64,000 nt of DNA, from the NCBI RefSeq assembly GCF_016920785.2, contig NW_024609881.1, positions 48,516,710 to 48,580,709 on the forward strand, written 5' to 3'. Made by a program: the position numbers and the translations under genes. Below are positions 21,800 to 33,310 of the stretch, piece by piece. Position 1 is the stretch's first letter; each line of letters begins with the position of its first letter. The notes below the pieces were generated by a model. That model saw nothing but the letters and a program-made list of their open reading frames with translations. It made no database searches and had not been told where the DNA came from. This stretch comes from Ixodes scapularis (lineage: Eukaryota; Arthropoda; Arachnida; Ixodida; Ixodidae).

Positions 21800-22925
21800 A
21801 GATTATATAGGGAGCGAATAGTTGTTTCTGTATGGTTCCCTATAAAAAAGGGAGTAATTGTGGCACGAGTAAAATAAAGAGTAGCACAAAAGGGCTATGA
21901 CTGAACGGTGTAATACATGACGACATCTATAAATGATACCTACAATCTGCGAAAGTTTTCTAGCTATACGTTGCACTGTCGCGTCCCAGCACATATATTC
22001 GTTGAATATATCATCAAGCACCTTCACACTTTGGACAATATCAACTCTGCAACCTCCGAGGGAGAACACAGAAATGTTCAAACACATTGTATTCCTGGAT
22101 CGAAAAGAGTTTGTTTTGTTTTGTTTTATCCTTACTAATTAGTAAAGAGTTGGAAACCGTCCATGAATTTTTTTGGTCTAAGCTGCTCTTCACCGTATAG
22201 AGAACCTGATCCACAATCCTACTTGAAAAAATGAAACTTATGTCGTCAGCGTATATTAAAAAAATTTGCATGGTCGTCTACATTAACTATATCATTTACG
22301 TACACGTTGAAAAGGAGGGGTCTAAGAATGCTTCCCTTGGGCAGCCCGATGTTATCTTTCTCAGGCCAGAGCGCTGCCTGTCTACTTCGACGCATTGGTG
22401 TTGATATCTTACAAAACCCTCGACCATATTCGAGGTAAGACCCCGGGCACCGTACGCATATAGTTTTGAAATTAAAGTTTTATGGTTTAGACGGCCGAAA
22501 GCTTTTGAAAAGTCAATAAAGACGCCCAATGTAATTAACTTCTGTTGGATGGTGCTTAAGATTAGTGGTTTTAGTATGAATAGCGCGAGTTCTGTCGAAT
22601 GTCTCCTCCTAAAACCAAACTGGCAAGGTGCTAAAAAAGCAGTTGGTGCTATGATGGAATGTTTGTAAAAAAATTAATCCAACCTCGGATGTATTATTTT
22701 TTCCAGCCTTTTAAAAAGGCCGGTAACACAAAAACGGGCCTATAGTTACCCAAGATGTTTCTATCTCCGGACTTGAAAATGACTGAAACCATAGCTATTC
22801 GCATTTTTTTGGGAGAAATTCGCCGAAAAACGAACCACGGAGAAAGGGGAGTAAACATACTAAGCCTCGCCCACATTTTGTTAAGTAGGGAATATAGGCG
22901 TGACACTAGCAGAGCAGAATGTAGA
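21800..22925 (-). pseudogene. LINE subfamily 4 RT remnant in intron
   Basis: Degenerate RT in four overlapping frames, in the order expected for the minus strand: VIFKSGDRNILGNYRPV, then FIDFSKAFGRLNHKTLISKL, YADDISFIFSS (catalytic box kept), and a C-terminal SQIVGIIYRCRHVL/YSLFYSCHNY segment. It matches the family of 11683-13186. Many frameshifts make it dead. It is in the same orientation as the host gene. Confidence 0.8.
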
Positions 22926-23087
22926 CATCGGTTGTAAATGGCATCTCAATAACTAAGAAAACATTGGAGAGAGAGTTTCTCCGAATAAACCAAACACATT
23001 TCTCTTCCTATTTGGTTAGTGAATATTTTCGAAGCTCTAATTTGGGCGTGTTACTAAGCTCCATTGATAGATCAATTGTTTATTTAC

Positions 23088-23273
23088 CTGTATTTGTGTG
23101 CCTGAAGGCACAGTAGAATCCGTCGGGATCGTTCGTAGAGTCTGTCTTCGGCAGCCCATAGTTACCCGCTGGCTTCTTGCTGACATCCTTAGCCGATATT
23201 CGGTTCCACGTGTACTTGGCATCAGGGTTATCGGTTCTCAAGCCACACAAATCGGTAGAGAAGTCACAAGCTC
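23088..23273 (-). CDS. Exon: start of MAM4
   Basis: A 186-nt exon, phase 1 in and out, acceptor CACCACAG, donor GTAAAT. It begins ACDFSTDLCGL, giving the first two conserved Cys of a MAM domain (CxF-x4-C), then WNRISAKDVS and DPDGFYCAF. The Trp after the second Cys that is usual in MAM (CxW) is Leu here. A Met inside the intron makes the computed frame look like a short protein; the real exon starts downstream of it. Confidence 0.9.
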
Positions 23274-24530
23274 CTGTGGTGATCAAACTTTCTATTAGCA
23301 ATGGCACAAGAACCGAAAGGTCAATCCCCATTCTGATAACGAAGAAAGGACCACTTGCAAAATACTCCGCCTCACCCTATGCTGAACTAGTGCCCGAAGG
23401 CTGGCGGGCAAAGCACTACTTCAGTAAAGCTTGCCTCCGCATTGCGAAAGAGCGTGCGAGATAAATTTTAATACGCAGAGCACGAAGAGCACTAATCTTG
23501 CGCATATGGTTCACTGTCGTGATAGCACGCTAGTTTTTATTGCTGAAGTGAAGGGACAAGGTATTCATTTTCAAACACATTCATACCACATTTCGTAAAC
23601 ATTTCAGCAGGTAGGAGACGTTAGAGGGCGCGCAGCCAACAATTACATAAGGGCGTTTCGCCTTAGCCCTAACAACCCAATTCAATCTCTCTGTACGTAC
23701 CCGGACCCCGGACCCGCATTTCCCTTCCGCACGTGGTCCATACCACAGGTCCGCACATACACACCCGCTTCAAACACTCGATTCGACTCTTCATTTCTTA
23801 ATGGCCACTGGTTCTGAGCCCGGGCTCTCTTTGCCACATCGCATCCATACAGTATTTAATTTCTTCAGAAGTCTTCAGTAGCACGCTGACATCGGAGCAG
23901 CCGCAATAGCTCGATAAGCAGACGAAAAACTCGCCTCGACATGACGCGTCTTGGCGCACTGACGACGGAGCAAGTATACCAAGTGGTTTCCAACAGGCTT
24001 GTCATTGGACCCGGCGTCCTGTAGCATTGGGCTTCAGTCCACCGTAGGATTAGACGGTGCATAGTTAAATGTGGTTTAAGTAACTGAATCCCCAGTCAAA
24101 GCAGTTTTTTTTATTGAGTTTCTTTGGTCGTCGCTTTTTTTTGTATTGCGGGTTGTCTCGTTCAGTTTTTCAAAACAAAACACCTTCATTATGATTACAA
24201 GTACATATGCCGGAGCGGCACTATTTCCAGCTTTGCTTTATGTCTAAAATCGAAGCTGATTAAACCTTTGATATTTATATGTTTTTAGTCATCACTTTAC
24301 CGTTCCTGCTTAAACGACCATGCACAATCATCTTCTTATTGAGATCATACTTCTTTTGAATTCATCCACATGCTTGTTTAAAACCCCACACATACTCTAC
24401 GCACCAAAGATTTGCATAGTTTAATGTTTATTCTCCTAAATACTGAGTAAAATCTTTACGCACCAACTTTCTCGAAAACTGCGGGAAGACCCTGGTGAAG
24501 GTTAATAGATCAACTCAGTTACGGAATCGC
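23274..24530 (-). other. Intron sequence, no feature seen
   Basis: No exon, RNA gene or clear repeat boundary was recognised here. Confidence 0.4.
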
Positions 24531-24806
24531 CCTAATACCCCTCTTACACGGGCACACTTAACCGCGGTTAACTCAGCTGAACTGCTGTTACGCGGCACCA
24601 CAGATACCGCACTACACTCTCGGACAGCTATTCCATAAGAAGTGAAGAGCGCGCGTGCACTGCTTCGATGGATGATCAAGATGCTCAAGCGCACGTTCGC
24701 TCATAGCTTCGACTGCATAGCCACAGAATGTTGCCGGCAAATATTGTGTGCTAACTGCGGTTTAGCGTAACTGCAGTTAAGTGTGCCCGTGTAACAAGGG
24801 TATTAG
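24531..24806. mobile_element. MITE with ~40-bp terminal inverted repeats
   Basis: The ends match as CCTAATACCC, then TTACACGGGCACACTTAAC plus a TTAACxxxxGTTA-type block, in inverted orientation (24531-24575 and 24765-24806). The centre is non-coding. CGCC flanks both sides (24528-24531 and 24808-24811), a weak hint at a target duplication. Confidence 0.7.
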
Positions 24807-24977
24807 ACGCCACTTCCAAGACCAGCATCCACCCGCCCTCCCCCCAAGGTGTTCCTCTCGTCGTTCAACGCGCTACAGTTTCTTGGGGGCACGGCTGCTA
24901 TGGCAGCTACACTTACACAGGTTTTCAAGCACCTCGTCGAGTTGCCGCTTCGCCGTAGCTTTTCCGAATCGCACAGT

Positions 24978-25240
24978 TCTGTAAGTCAGCCTTTATATTC
25001 CATCTCACTAGAACCGTGCAGTACGGTCAAATCTGCAGGGGAGAGAGCGTATGCCAACCTGATCAAGAGGAGAAAAAGAATGAGCAGGACAGAAAAGCTG
25101 GGAATCGCAGCCTTTTCCACCTGTTTTTTCTGTCCCTCCTCTTGAAAGGTTGGGACACGATCTCTACCCTGTGGCTTTGAATGTACTGCACGGTTTTAGT
25201 GAGACGGAGTATAGATAAGCTGCAAATCACGGGTGGTGAG
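24978..25240. repeat. Fold-back element of ~240 bp
   Basis: Left arm 24990-25108 and right arm about 25112-25225 are diverged reverse complements; both contain ACCGTGCAGTAC and CAACCT then TCAAGAGGAG. The two mirror-image open frames here are products of the palindrome. Confidence 0.65.
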
Positions 25241-25396
25241 CTTAAGGGGGAGAGGGTGTACCTTCCACTGCGATACGTAAGTTCCACAGCTGAGTTCATC
25301 TAAGAGCGTTGGCCATGACTAAAGGCACAAATATTCACTTGGCCGAGTAGGAAATAAGGAACAAACAAAAAATAAAAAAAGGCAGATTAGACTCAC

Positions 25397-25555
25397 CGCA
25401 GTCCCTTTCGTCCGATCCGTCAGAGCAGTGCTGCTTGAAGTCACACACCTGGCTCTGTGGAATGCATTGGCGAGACGTGACGCATACGAACTGTCCCTGA
25501 GGACAGGTGGGCGGGTCCGTGGGAGCGGGCGTTGGGGGCGCAATGGGCAAGGTAC
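25397..25555 (-). CDS. Exon: Pro-rich linker and LDLa3
   Basis: A 159-nt exon, phase 1 in and out, acceptor GGTGCAG, donor GTGAGT. After a linker (PIAPPTPAPTDPPT) comes a complete LDL-receptor class A module: CPQGQFVC, QCIPQSQVCD, HCSDGSDERDC. All six Cys and the acidic SDGSDE calcium-binding end are present. Symmetric phase 1-1 is the usual arrangement of shuffled extracellular modules. Confidence 0.92.
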
Positions 25556-25740
25556 CTGCACCAGCCACAACAAACAAGGGAACGCATGACATCTTAAAAA
25601 CTTGGTTGGAATCGCAGCTGTACACTCTAAGGACTTTTAAACGTCTATTTTTCGACAAAGCACTTGAGAGAGCCGACTGCCGTAATCTACGGAGGGATAA
25701 CGTAGACGATTGGCCTAGCGGGTTCATTATTAAAAGTACA

Positions 25741-25838
25741 AACAGCGCAATGACAAGGACAGAGTAAATGGAGGTAATCAACAGCGCTGTTGTTCGTCTG
25801 TATTTCTTACTCTGGTCCTTGTTGTTGCGCTCTTTGCA
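25741..25838. repeat. Hairpin centred on CAACAGCGCTGTTG
   Basis: Arms of about 48 bases share AGCGCAA, ACAAGGAC, AGAGTAA and the perfect 14-base centre at 25779-25792. The centre differs from that at 17320 by a single base pair. Confidence 0.7.
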
Positions 25839-26399
25839 CGGAGGGATATCGGTAAATCAAGGCCGAGAATATGTTTTGGTCTAAAGGACAGTCTGCGCTC
25901 TGGTGCTGAGCGTAGAGAAAGGTGACGCACAGTGCCGACGAGCAGACTGTGAAAGTGGCAAGCTGCACAGTACAAAACGGAGCGGACTGTTTTTCATGCG
26001 TGAGCGTTGGTGACCTGGTACATGCGCTGATCTTGGACTGGTTTGGAGCACAAGTATATAAAATTCGCAAAGTCGCCACGGGATAACGACACAGCCTCAC
26101 TGGCTGTAAAAACCGTCTAGGAAACACCTCCTGCAAGTGCCGACCAAAAGCGGCGGGATGCATATTTCGAAAGGCTTGGCGATAGGACGCGTAACAACGG
26201 AGGCCGCACAGGATTGGCTGGTTGTAGTAAGCGACGCCGTGACATGTGCTGAGAGGCTGCAATCACCCCGCTTTGTTATATGTAACCGCAGCGCGAAAAG
26301 CTCACGCGTTTCTTCGACAATCTGCATGGCAGCATCAGCAGTGATTTCGGCCCATTTCTTTCTATACGCCTTGCAAGTGGGCTCATTTTCGTCTTCTGC

Positions 26400-27575
26400 G
26401 CGTGAGAAAGGAAGTAGTGGTGACGTCAGAACGCCGAGCCCTGATTGGCTGATCGTGACCCCCTATCTGAGCGTCGTCTGCTCCTTTGCAACGTCGTCTG
26501 CTCGCAACGTGGCCTGCGTCTTCTTGCCTTTCCTGCGACTTTCGGAAGTCGAGCGAGCTCGACTTCGCCTTTCAGAGAGGGCAGACAAAATAACTCGAGC
26601 GGTACGTTGTTTCTGTCTAACTAGCAGACGCGCATCAAGGAGGGAAGTCAAAGGACTCACTGGCGAGGTGTCCCGAGGCGCCGAGGTTTGTTTGCTAAGA
26701 ACCGAGATTGAGCTTGTTAGTGTCCGCAAGTTCCCTCCCGAATACTTTTTCCCTCCTTTCGTGTGCGGCGAGACTCCTCACTCTTTAACGGCATCAACGG
26801 GTTGGCGCAGTTAATGTCGTCTGCTTTACGTCTGCTAGTCAAAGCGATGGTTGCTTTATCTTTTCTGCGTCTGTCGGAGATTCACCGCTTTTTTACCGGC
26901 GAGAGTCACCGTTGCCTCGGAAAACAAGGAGATGACAAGAGGAGAGAGATTGACCTCTTAATCTAAAACTGAGGCCAGCGATCAAAGTATAAGACGGGAA
27001 GGGTTCACAAGGGTCGCGCGGGCTTATTCCATTCATCACGCCAGCCGGTCGTGGGCAGAGGGTCGCCAAGTCGGAGTGCCTGTTAGGCCTGTCTGCCGAG
27101 CTCGCTTGGTCGTTGTCGGTAGAATCGTGGCCGTTGGAGCTTTTCCCGGGTTTGTGGATCCAGCGTTCTTGTTCGTCGTGGTGTGTTTCAAGTACTTTTT
27201 ACTTTTTTTCTTGCTGCTTGCAGTCGGAACGCGTGAGAAGCGCACGTAAAAAAATAAACGTCCGTTGGTTGTCGCGACCGAGACGCTGTAGAAGTTCGTA
27301 AGACAACTTCGGAGCTGTCGTAGGATTTTGTCGTAACCTGCGCAAAACTTTCGAAAATTTCGTTTCGTGAATACGAATTCGTTCTGAAGTTTTCTCTTAC
27401 GCATATTTTTGGTGTAAGATCGTTGTGTGAACCTGGCCTCTGCACTTTCGAAAGTCGCAGGAAAGGTAGGACAGACGCAGACGACGTTGCAAAGGAGCAG
27501 ACGACGCTCAGATAGGGGGTCGCGATCAGCCAATTAGGGCTCGGCGTCCTGACGTCACCACTACCCCCTGCGCAA
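26400..27575. mobile_element. 1.2-kb element with ~130-bp inverted repeats
   Basis: Left arm 26414-26545 and right arm 27442-27564 are close reverse complements, sharing GTAGTGGTGACGTCAG, ACCCCCTATCTGAGCGTCGT and CCTTTCCTGCGACTTTCG. The interior has open frames on both strands but no transposase motif I recognise. Probably a non-autonomous DNA transposon. Confidence 0.7.
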
Positions 27576-28093
27576 GAAGCAGACGAACTTGCCCTCCGCA
27601 TTGGGAACGTCCTCACCGAACGCTGGAGTAGCTCTCGTGTCCAATGCCCGCTCAGAGTATTTGTGCCCGGACAATGGAGAATTCGGATAATTGGTACAGC
27701 AGCTACTACATGGCGCCCATTTTTGAAAATACTTTATTAAAGCAAGGATTTTACCCACCAATTTACCCGAAGGACTTGAAGACCCGAAGGACATCATTTA
27801 AAAAGAATATCAATCATTTTAATTTTGATCACTTAGTTCCTTCCATTTGCATCTACATGTATAATCCGCAGTTCGCCACTTAAACATGAGGTGGCGGTAC
27901 TTGTGCGAGGATCGGAGGAAGCGCGCACGCAGCGCAAACCCAGAGGGAGAGGAGGACACTCTCGCTCGAACAGCGGTGATGGGCGGACGTGCGACATGCC
28001 GTTATATTAACTATAAAGTCAGTTATTTATCTCAAAACGTCTACGGAATTAACACATCAATATAAAGAAAATTAAGTAAAGGAATATACTAAC

Positions 28094-28187
28094 CGTGGTA
28101 TGGGCGGCATCCACTTGTAAAGGAAACGTCGTCGATCGCGATGTAAGAGGCTTTGTCGGTGGCACGGTGTTCACCTCTGAAGAACAC
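28094..28187 (-). CDS. Exon: end of MAM3
   Basis: A 94-nt exon, phase 0 in, phase 1 out, acceptor TCTCCAG, donor GTTAGT. It encodes VFFRGEHRATDKASYIAIDDVSFTSGC in part: the AIDDV strand and last conserved Cys of MAM. GTTAGT is a less common but acceptable donor, supported by the phase match to the next exon at 25555. Confidence 0.88.
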
Positions 28188-30995
28188 CTGGAGAGACAGC
28201 GCGTGTCAACAGATCGAGGATCGTTAACAAAAGGGCGAGACCAACACAACTTGTTGTCCTTTAAGCAAATACTCACTGGATCATCGCGCTAGTACCAAAG
28301 TCGGCGACAGTTCAAGAAACAAACGGCGCATCTAGTACGCACCATCTAATTAAGACTTCTCAGCCAATGAGGTGGCGGTATCAGCCGATAAGAACATCGA
28401 AGAACCAATCACGAAGAAGGAACCATACATGTGCCACACCCCTGTTTCTTGTTTTGCGTGTCATTAAAAAAGAAAACACGAGACTAATATAATCAATTCA
28501 ACCTTAAAGCGGAGTCTGAATTAAAGCGAAGAGAAACATACGCGAATACTCGAAAACAAAAAGCGCCTTGTCACGTGGTTGGAATAGCGGGAGGGAATAG
28601 AACCACAGAAGCAAGATACATGCCCTGACATGTGCTTTCTGCTAATGCCTTATTTTTTGCACTTTTTTATGTAATAAAAGTTTAAAAAAATCTCTCGGTG
28701 AATACATTTTTATAGGAAATGTCTTTTTACACATTTAAGTCCTCGCGTGGAAAAGTGGCAAAATAGTTACCTTATGCCACAATGTTTTGGTGGTCGAGTC
28801 CCCGAACACTCAGCAGTTGGAAAGCATATGTGGGTGCTTTCTTGAGTTCATATCTAACTTCTATCAGCCTGGACGAGACCGCATATTGCACCGGTTCACA
28901 GTTGTATAATCGCTACTCCTTTAGCCACAATCAAGACATTAGACAAACAGTCATGCTGCCCCGAGCAATTTGTTTTCACGTGAAACGTGCTTTGTCTCAT
29001 CACGGGGTCTAGAAATTGTTAAAGCCTAGAAGTGAAACCACCGTTAACTCGATGCTGATTAGCTGATCCAGGTGATGACGTAACACACCCCCTAGCTCAA
29101 TGCCGATTGGCTGGTTCATGTATAACGTCACGTGCGAGGCCACGTTCACTCGACGCTGATTTGGCTGGTGATCGCTCAATAATTCACGCGCCACCGCTCG
29201 CCCGCCATACTGTGGTTGGATGCCGTCGGAGAAACATCTGCGGCTAAGAATAATCCTGGAAGACCGCCAGGGGTTTAAAACCCGAGTTAGCGCCGGCATC
29301 TTCATTTCAGGAATTGCTATCGAGTTACATGCCACACGTTAAGCCAGTTGCTAAACTAGCCGATATAGAGCGCCGAAAGCGTAGACGTCAAACCCAAGAG
29401 GAATCGGACTGAAACAACACGTTTCACGTGCAACATGATTTTCCAGCAATTTGCCCTTCAGTTTCTTTTTTGCGAAGGCTTTAGAAGCACCAGAGTTAAC
29501 GGATTTTAGTGAAGACTAACCTGTCGTGGCAAGACAGATTGACTATAACGAAGTTCGTCTTGACAGCCCCATTGGAAACAAGAACCTTGCCATATGCCTA
29601 ATACCCTAAGACAACCGCATACGAACAATTATTTCAAAATTAGGTAGCTAATATTTTTGTTTATCTTTTCAACATATTGGGGATTGTAGCAGATAATGGA
29701 AATAAAAAAAAAAGAAATTCAAAATGAGGAGTAGAGTGACAACTTCGATAGCATTTCACATATTTTTGTATCGAAAACGGCCCCGATGCATGTTCCGCAA
29801 AGTGCACCTAACTGTTTCAATAAAAAATACAACACAATGTGCGGACTTCACACTTTTTAGTGGCTCGAGAAACTCTTTTTAGCCTATCTTATATTCGAAT
29901 TATACATAAAACATAATATTGCGAGTGCTGCGAGCTACATCTATTTAATTAAAATGTCGCTAACTGGCTAAGTTGTAAAACAGGTAGAATAAAACAATAG
30001 CGTTTGTGTGCCCTTTAATAAGGCGAGTATAGTAGATAACCACGACCACGGATAAAACTTACAAATATGTTAATTCAGCAAAATATATGTAATGCGTCGT
30101 TTGGCTCTTTCATATGGTATTGTAAGATGGGTCAGAGTTCATATGACTTTTTATTTGCAATAGGTAAGGAATCAAGAAAAATGCCTAACATTTCATTGTT
30201 GCTGTAAAAGCTACGAGAGCAAAGATAAAAACAACAACGCTCTGTAACATTAAGGTTTGAAGTGACAGTGCTAAACATGATTTATTGCCTGAGATAAATA
30301 GCCAACTAAAAGAAGCTGAAAGAATTGAGTTCACACAAGAGCACTCCCTAGATTTGGGTTAGGAAAACGTATGACTTCGTAAGAGAAAATGAGCTCCGAA
30401 ATTATTGTTAAGGTCGCTATTTAAAGAAAATATCTTCAGATAAAATTGTTAGACTTTTGAAATCTTTTAACCATAACTTTAAACGACACTCTATTAAACT
30501 TAAATTTACTCCCGCTTAACTCGAATAAAACAAAAGCTGCTCGTTACACCCAAATTCGAAAAATATAGAGCCAGAAAACGTTTTATCTAATGTCTAATTT
30601 CCGTTCATATGCTTTAAGTCCAAGTTACATATTGTGCCACTTGAAGTTGTCAAAAGAACAGAACAAAATAGTGCGGTTTTAATAAAATTGTTATTGCATT
30701 TTGTGTTAGTTTAGACAACAGAAAATTAGTCAGCCCCTTGTGCGCGTTTGTGTCCTCTGTAGATGAGATATTTAGCCAGTGCAGCGCCACCGCTGGTGTG
30801 CGCTCTTTAGCGTGCCTCGTGCAGTAGCGGTTGCACGAACACACGCCGGTACGATACTCCTCCATATCGAAACGGGCAGGGGTGGGAATTGATCCCAGGA
30901 TCCTTGGGAACTGCAGCGCGAGCTTAAGCTCCACGCGCACCGTGCTCCGAAGTGCGCGAACAGAATCGGCCACCGATTGCCCCCCGTTTCCATAC
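28188..30995 (-). other. Intron; CCAAT/CRE-like cluster, otherwise nothing seen
   Basis: Around 29030-29170 three related segments each hold a GATTGGCTG-like box near a TGACGT or AACGTCA core. The rest is AT-rich with no recognised gene. Confidence 0.4.
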
Positions 30996-31163
30996 CTGGA
31001 ACGGACGTTCCTCACGGAGGTACTCAAAATGTCCGAGGAAGTCGAAGGAGGTGTCAAGTTTCCCTGTGCTCCAGATCTCCGTAAGCGGCCCGCCGATCGT
31101 GTGTCTCACGCCGAGGATTAACCTCGATGAAGCACCGTTGTAGATTGTGTAGAAGAACGTGAT
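30996..31163 (-). CDS. Exon: MAM3, third part
   Basis: A 168-nt exon, phase 0 at both ends, acceptor TTAACAG after a T tract, donor GTATGG. It encodes ITFFYTIYNGASSRLILGV, EIWSTGKLD and YLREERPFQ, the central strands of MAM3. Its 5' border lies just after the third conserved Cys, unlike the equivalent borders in MAM2 and MAM4. Confidence 0.9.
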
Positions 31164-33224
31164 CTGTTAAGCGAAAAAAAAAAAAAGCCCAAAAAGGGCG
31201 ATTAAAGTAATATCACCGAAGTCGACGAAACAAGTTTTGTTACTTTAAAACAAACCCGTATCTTATTCTTTTGCGACTTTTGACACAATCAGCAACCAGA
31301 AGCCAACATATTGATGCGCCAGGCAATTTTTATTCTTAAGATTAGGCTGCTCAATATAATAAATAATTGAACGTGAGATCCAGTGACATAAAATTGCCAC
31401 GGCGGACTGATTATGCCCTTAGGGCATTCGAATATTTAGATCCTAATCGTCGATTGATAATGGACTTGTTATTATACCATAAAAGAGCTAAATTTTTGAG
31501 CGCCATTCCTATTCTGCCTAAAGATGGAAATATTGTTTCCTCGAGCACGCTAAAATACTGGGTGTTTATGAGGAAAGAAATCGTGGTTTTGTTTCCCGTT
31601 TAAACAAACTGCGGATCGCCGAAAGATGAAACTCAGTGAGTATGTGAAGCTGGTAGTGCTACAAGATAGAACTCTAATCTTTGAACACATGACGTTACCT
31701 GAACAAAACGGTAAAAAGAAAGACAAACATTTTTTATTAGCCGATGACCACCTAATTTTTATATCGTCGAAACGCAAACTGACATTGTGGACGCATGTGA
31801 CATATGTAACTGTAACTAAAGACGTGTCAGCAAGAGAGAACACGAAGTCTTTCTTGCTGAAATTATTTTTCACTCATATAGTACTACATGTGCCCACAAT
31901 ATCAATATTTGTTTTGACAATATTAGGGTAAGGGAAGCATCGACACGTAATGAAATTTTGTTTTTCTCTTTTATCATTTGACGCAGTTATCCGCATTCCA
32001 TCACCCCAGTCGTACATTCGCATGGAGTTTTAATTTTCTGCGATGCATAGTTTATTTACGAAGGGCCAAAAAAAAAAAAAAGGTTTTCTTGTATTACAAA
32101 TATCTCGTTCATTTTCCTCTTTAAAGGCGCCAAAGTTGACACTGCTTATGTTCCAATCAACTCGTCTCATACGCAGCGTGGAGAGACCAACCTAGTTTTA
32201 CAAACATTACTGGTCAAACTTGTGTTATGACGGAACGTGTATTTACGCTTTGCTTTCCTTAAAATACGTGCCATAGTCATCTCTGCACATTTTGCTTTAA
32301 TGGTGCTACGCGTTTTGGTTCTATTGAATGCAAAAGTTGTCCATATGACGCTGTCAATTGTTTTACTCCTTGCTGATAACTTTGCTTCAACGCCGCGTGT
32401 TTTGACGCCAAATCATCTACTGCTCTTCACGAGGACTTGGCTGACTTGCGACACACACTAAAACTTTAAGGGTGTGAATCAGCGTATTCTAGGACTAACA
32501 ACTCAAGGGTGTTGCAGCAAGATCTATAGGACGATGTAGGAACGTTTAGAAAAAGGACAGGCGATGTTAGCAGCTTAGTGGTGATATATGTTTTTGGCAA
32601 AAAATTTGGAAGCAACAGGTTTACAAAAAATTTAACGGGCAAGAAGCACCACATGCCAGATTTCACACGAACAAAAGCAACCACACACACAATAAATCAT
32701 GCACAAAAGAGGAATCAATAACAGGTTCAGTGCTCCACCACATTCAAAGCTACTCATCTGGAAGTGACCACCTCCTCAATTACGTCATTTACACGTGAAC
32801 TGCTTTCTTCTTATCAAAATTTCACGCAATGCATAGCATAGCTACGTTCAATGAATACAACTCCAAGTAAACAAAAAAAAAAAAAAAACATTGGTGCAGG
32901 CAATAAATATTAGAGACCGTCAATAAAACAACCTCTAATGAAGCGGGTGTTAGTGCGGGGAACAGTATTGAAGAAGGATGGTCGCCTCATTTCTTTGTAG
33001 CACAATATTCCCCAACCGTTTTATACCCTTCAAGAAATGAAGGGTGTTGCCTAAGAAAGCACACTATTTTAAGTTGTTTTAGATTGTGTTTCAGGTAAAA
33101 AAAAGGGTGCTGAAATTAGTTGTCGTAGATGTAAATCTCTGGAAAAGCTTTATAAAAACCTTAGGGGCGGAACATCACTTAGTGTGTACCAAAGCAAAAC
33201 ATTGTGTTGTCTTTGTTTACTCAC
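31164..33224 (-). other. Intron sequence, no feature seen
   Basis: Two plus-strand frames (31367-31603 and 31626-31931) resemble no known family and are probably chance. Confidence 0.4.
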
Positions 33225-33310
33225 CGCGCAGGTATCGTTGGCTTGTAGAATAGGCCCGGCGATTTCAGATTGCACTGCAGTTTCACTAGAACGGAAAATC
33301 AAGAACCGGC
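33225..33310 (-). CDS. Exon: MAM3, second part
   Basis: An 86-nt exon, phase 1 in, phase 0 out. The acceptor GTTGTCAG follows a 13-base T run; the donor is GTGAGT. It encodes RFLIFRSSETAVQSEIAGP and ANDTCA, ending exactly after the residue that follows the third MAM Cys. NDT is an N-glycosylation sequon. A nearer AG at the TTCTAG site would break the phase and was rejected. Confidence 0.88.

Noticed and set aside
23080..23331. Short 83-codon protein starting MGIDLSVLVP
   Set aside because: The Met is intronic; the acceptor at 23274 and the phase match make it an internal MAM exon.
25335..25781. 148-codon minus-strand protein with a hydrophobic N-terminus
   Set aside because: Only the part 25397-25555 is exon (LDLa3); the hydrophobic start lies in the intron upstream of the acceptor and is not a signal peptide.
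30870..30920. Possible tRNA-derived repeat (GGGATCAATTCCC)
   Set aside because: Only a B-box-like word is present; no A box, tail or target duplication could be seen.
30831..31121. Plus-strand frame of 96 codons
   Set aside because: Antisense shadow of the MAM3 exon and its flank.
33225..33295. Alternative acceptor TTCTAG for the MAM3 exon
   Set aside because: It would enter in phase 2, disagreeing with the upstream exon; the TTGTCAG acceptor after a T run fits and gives the expected MAM strand.
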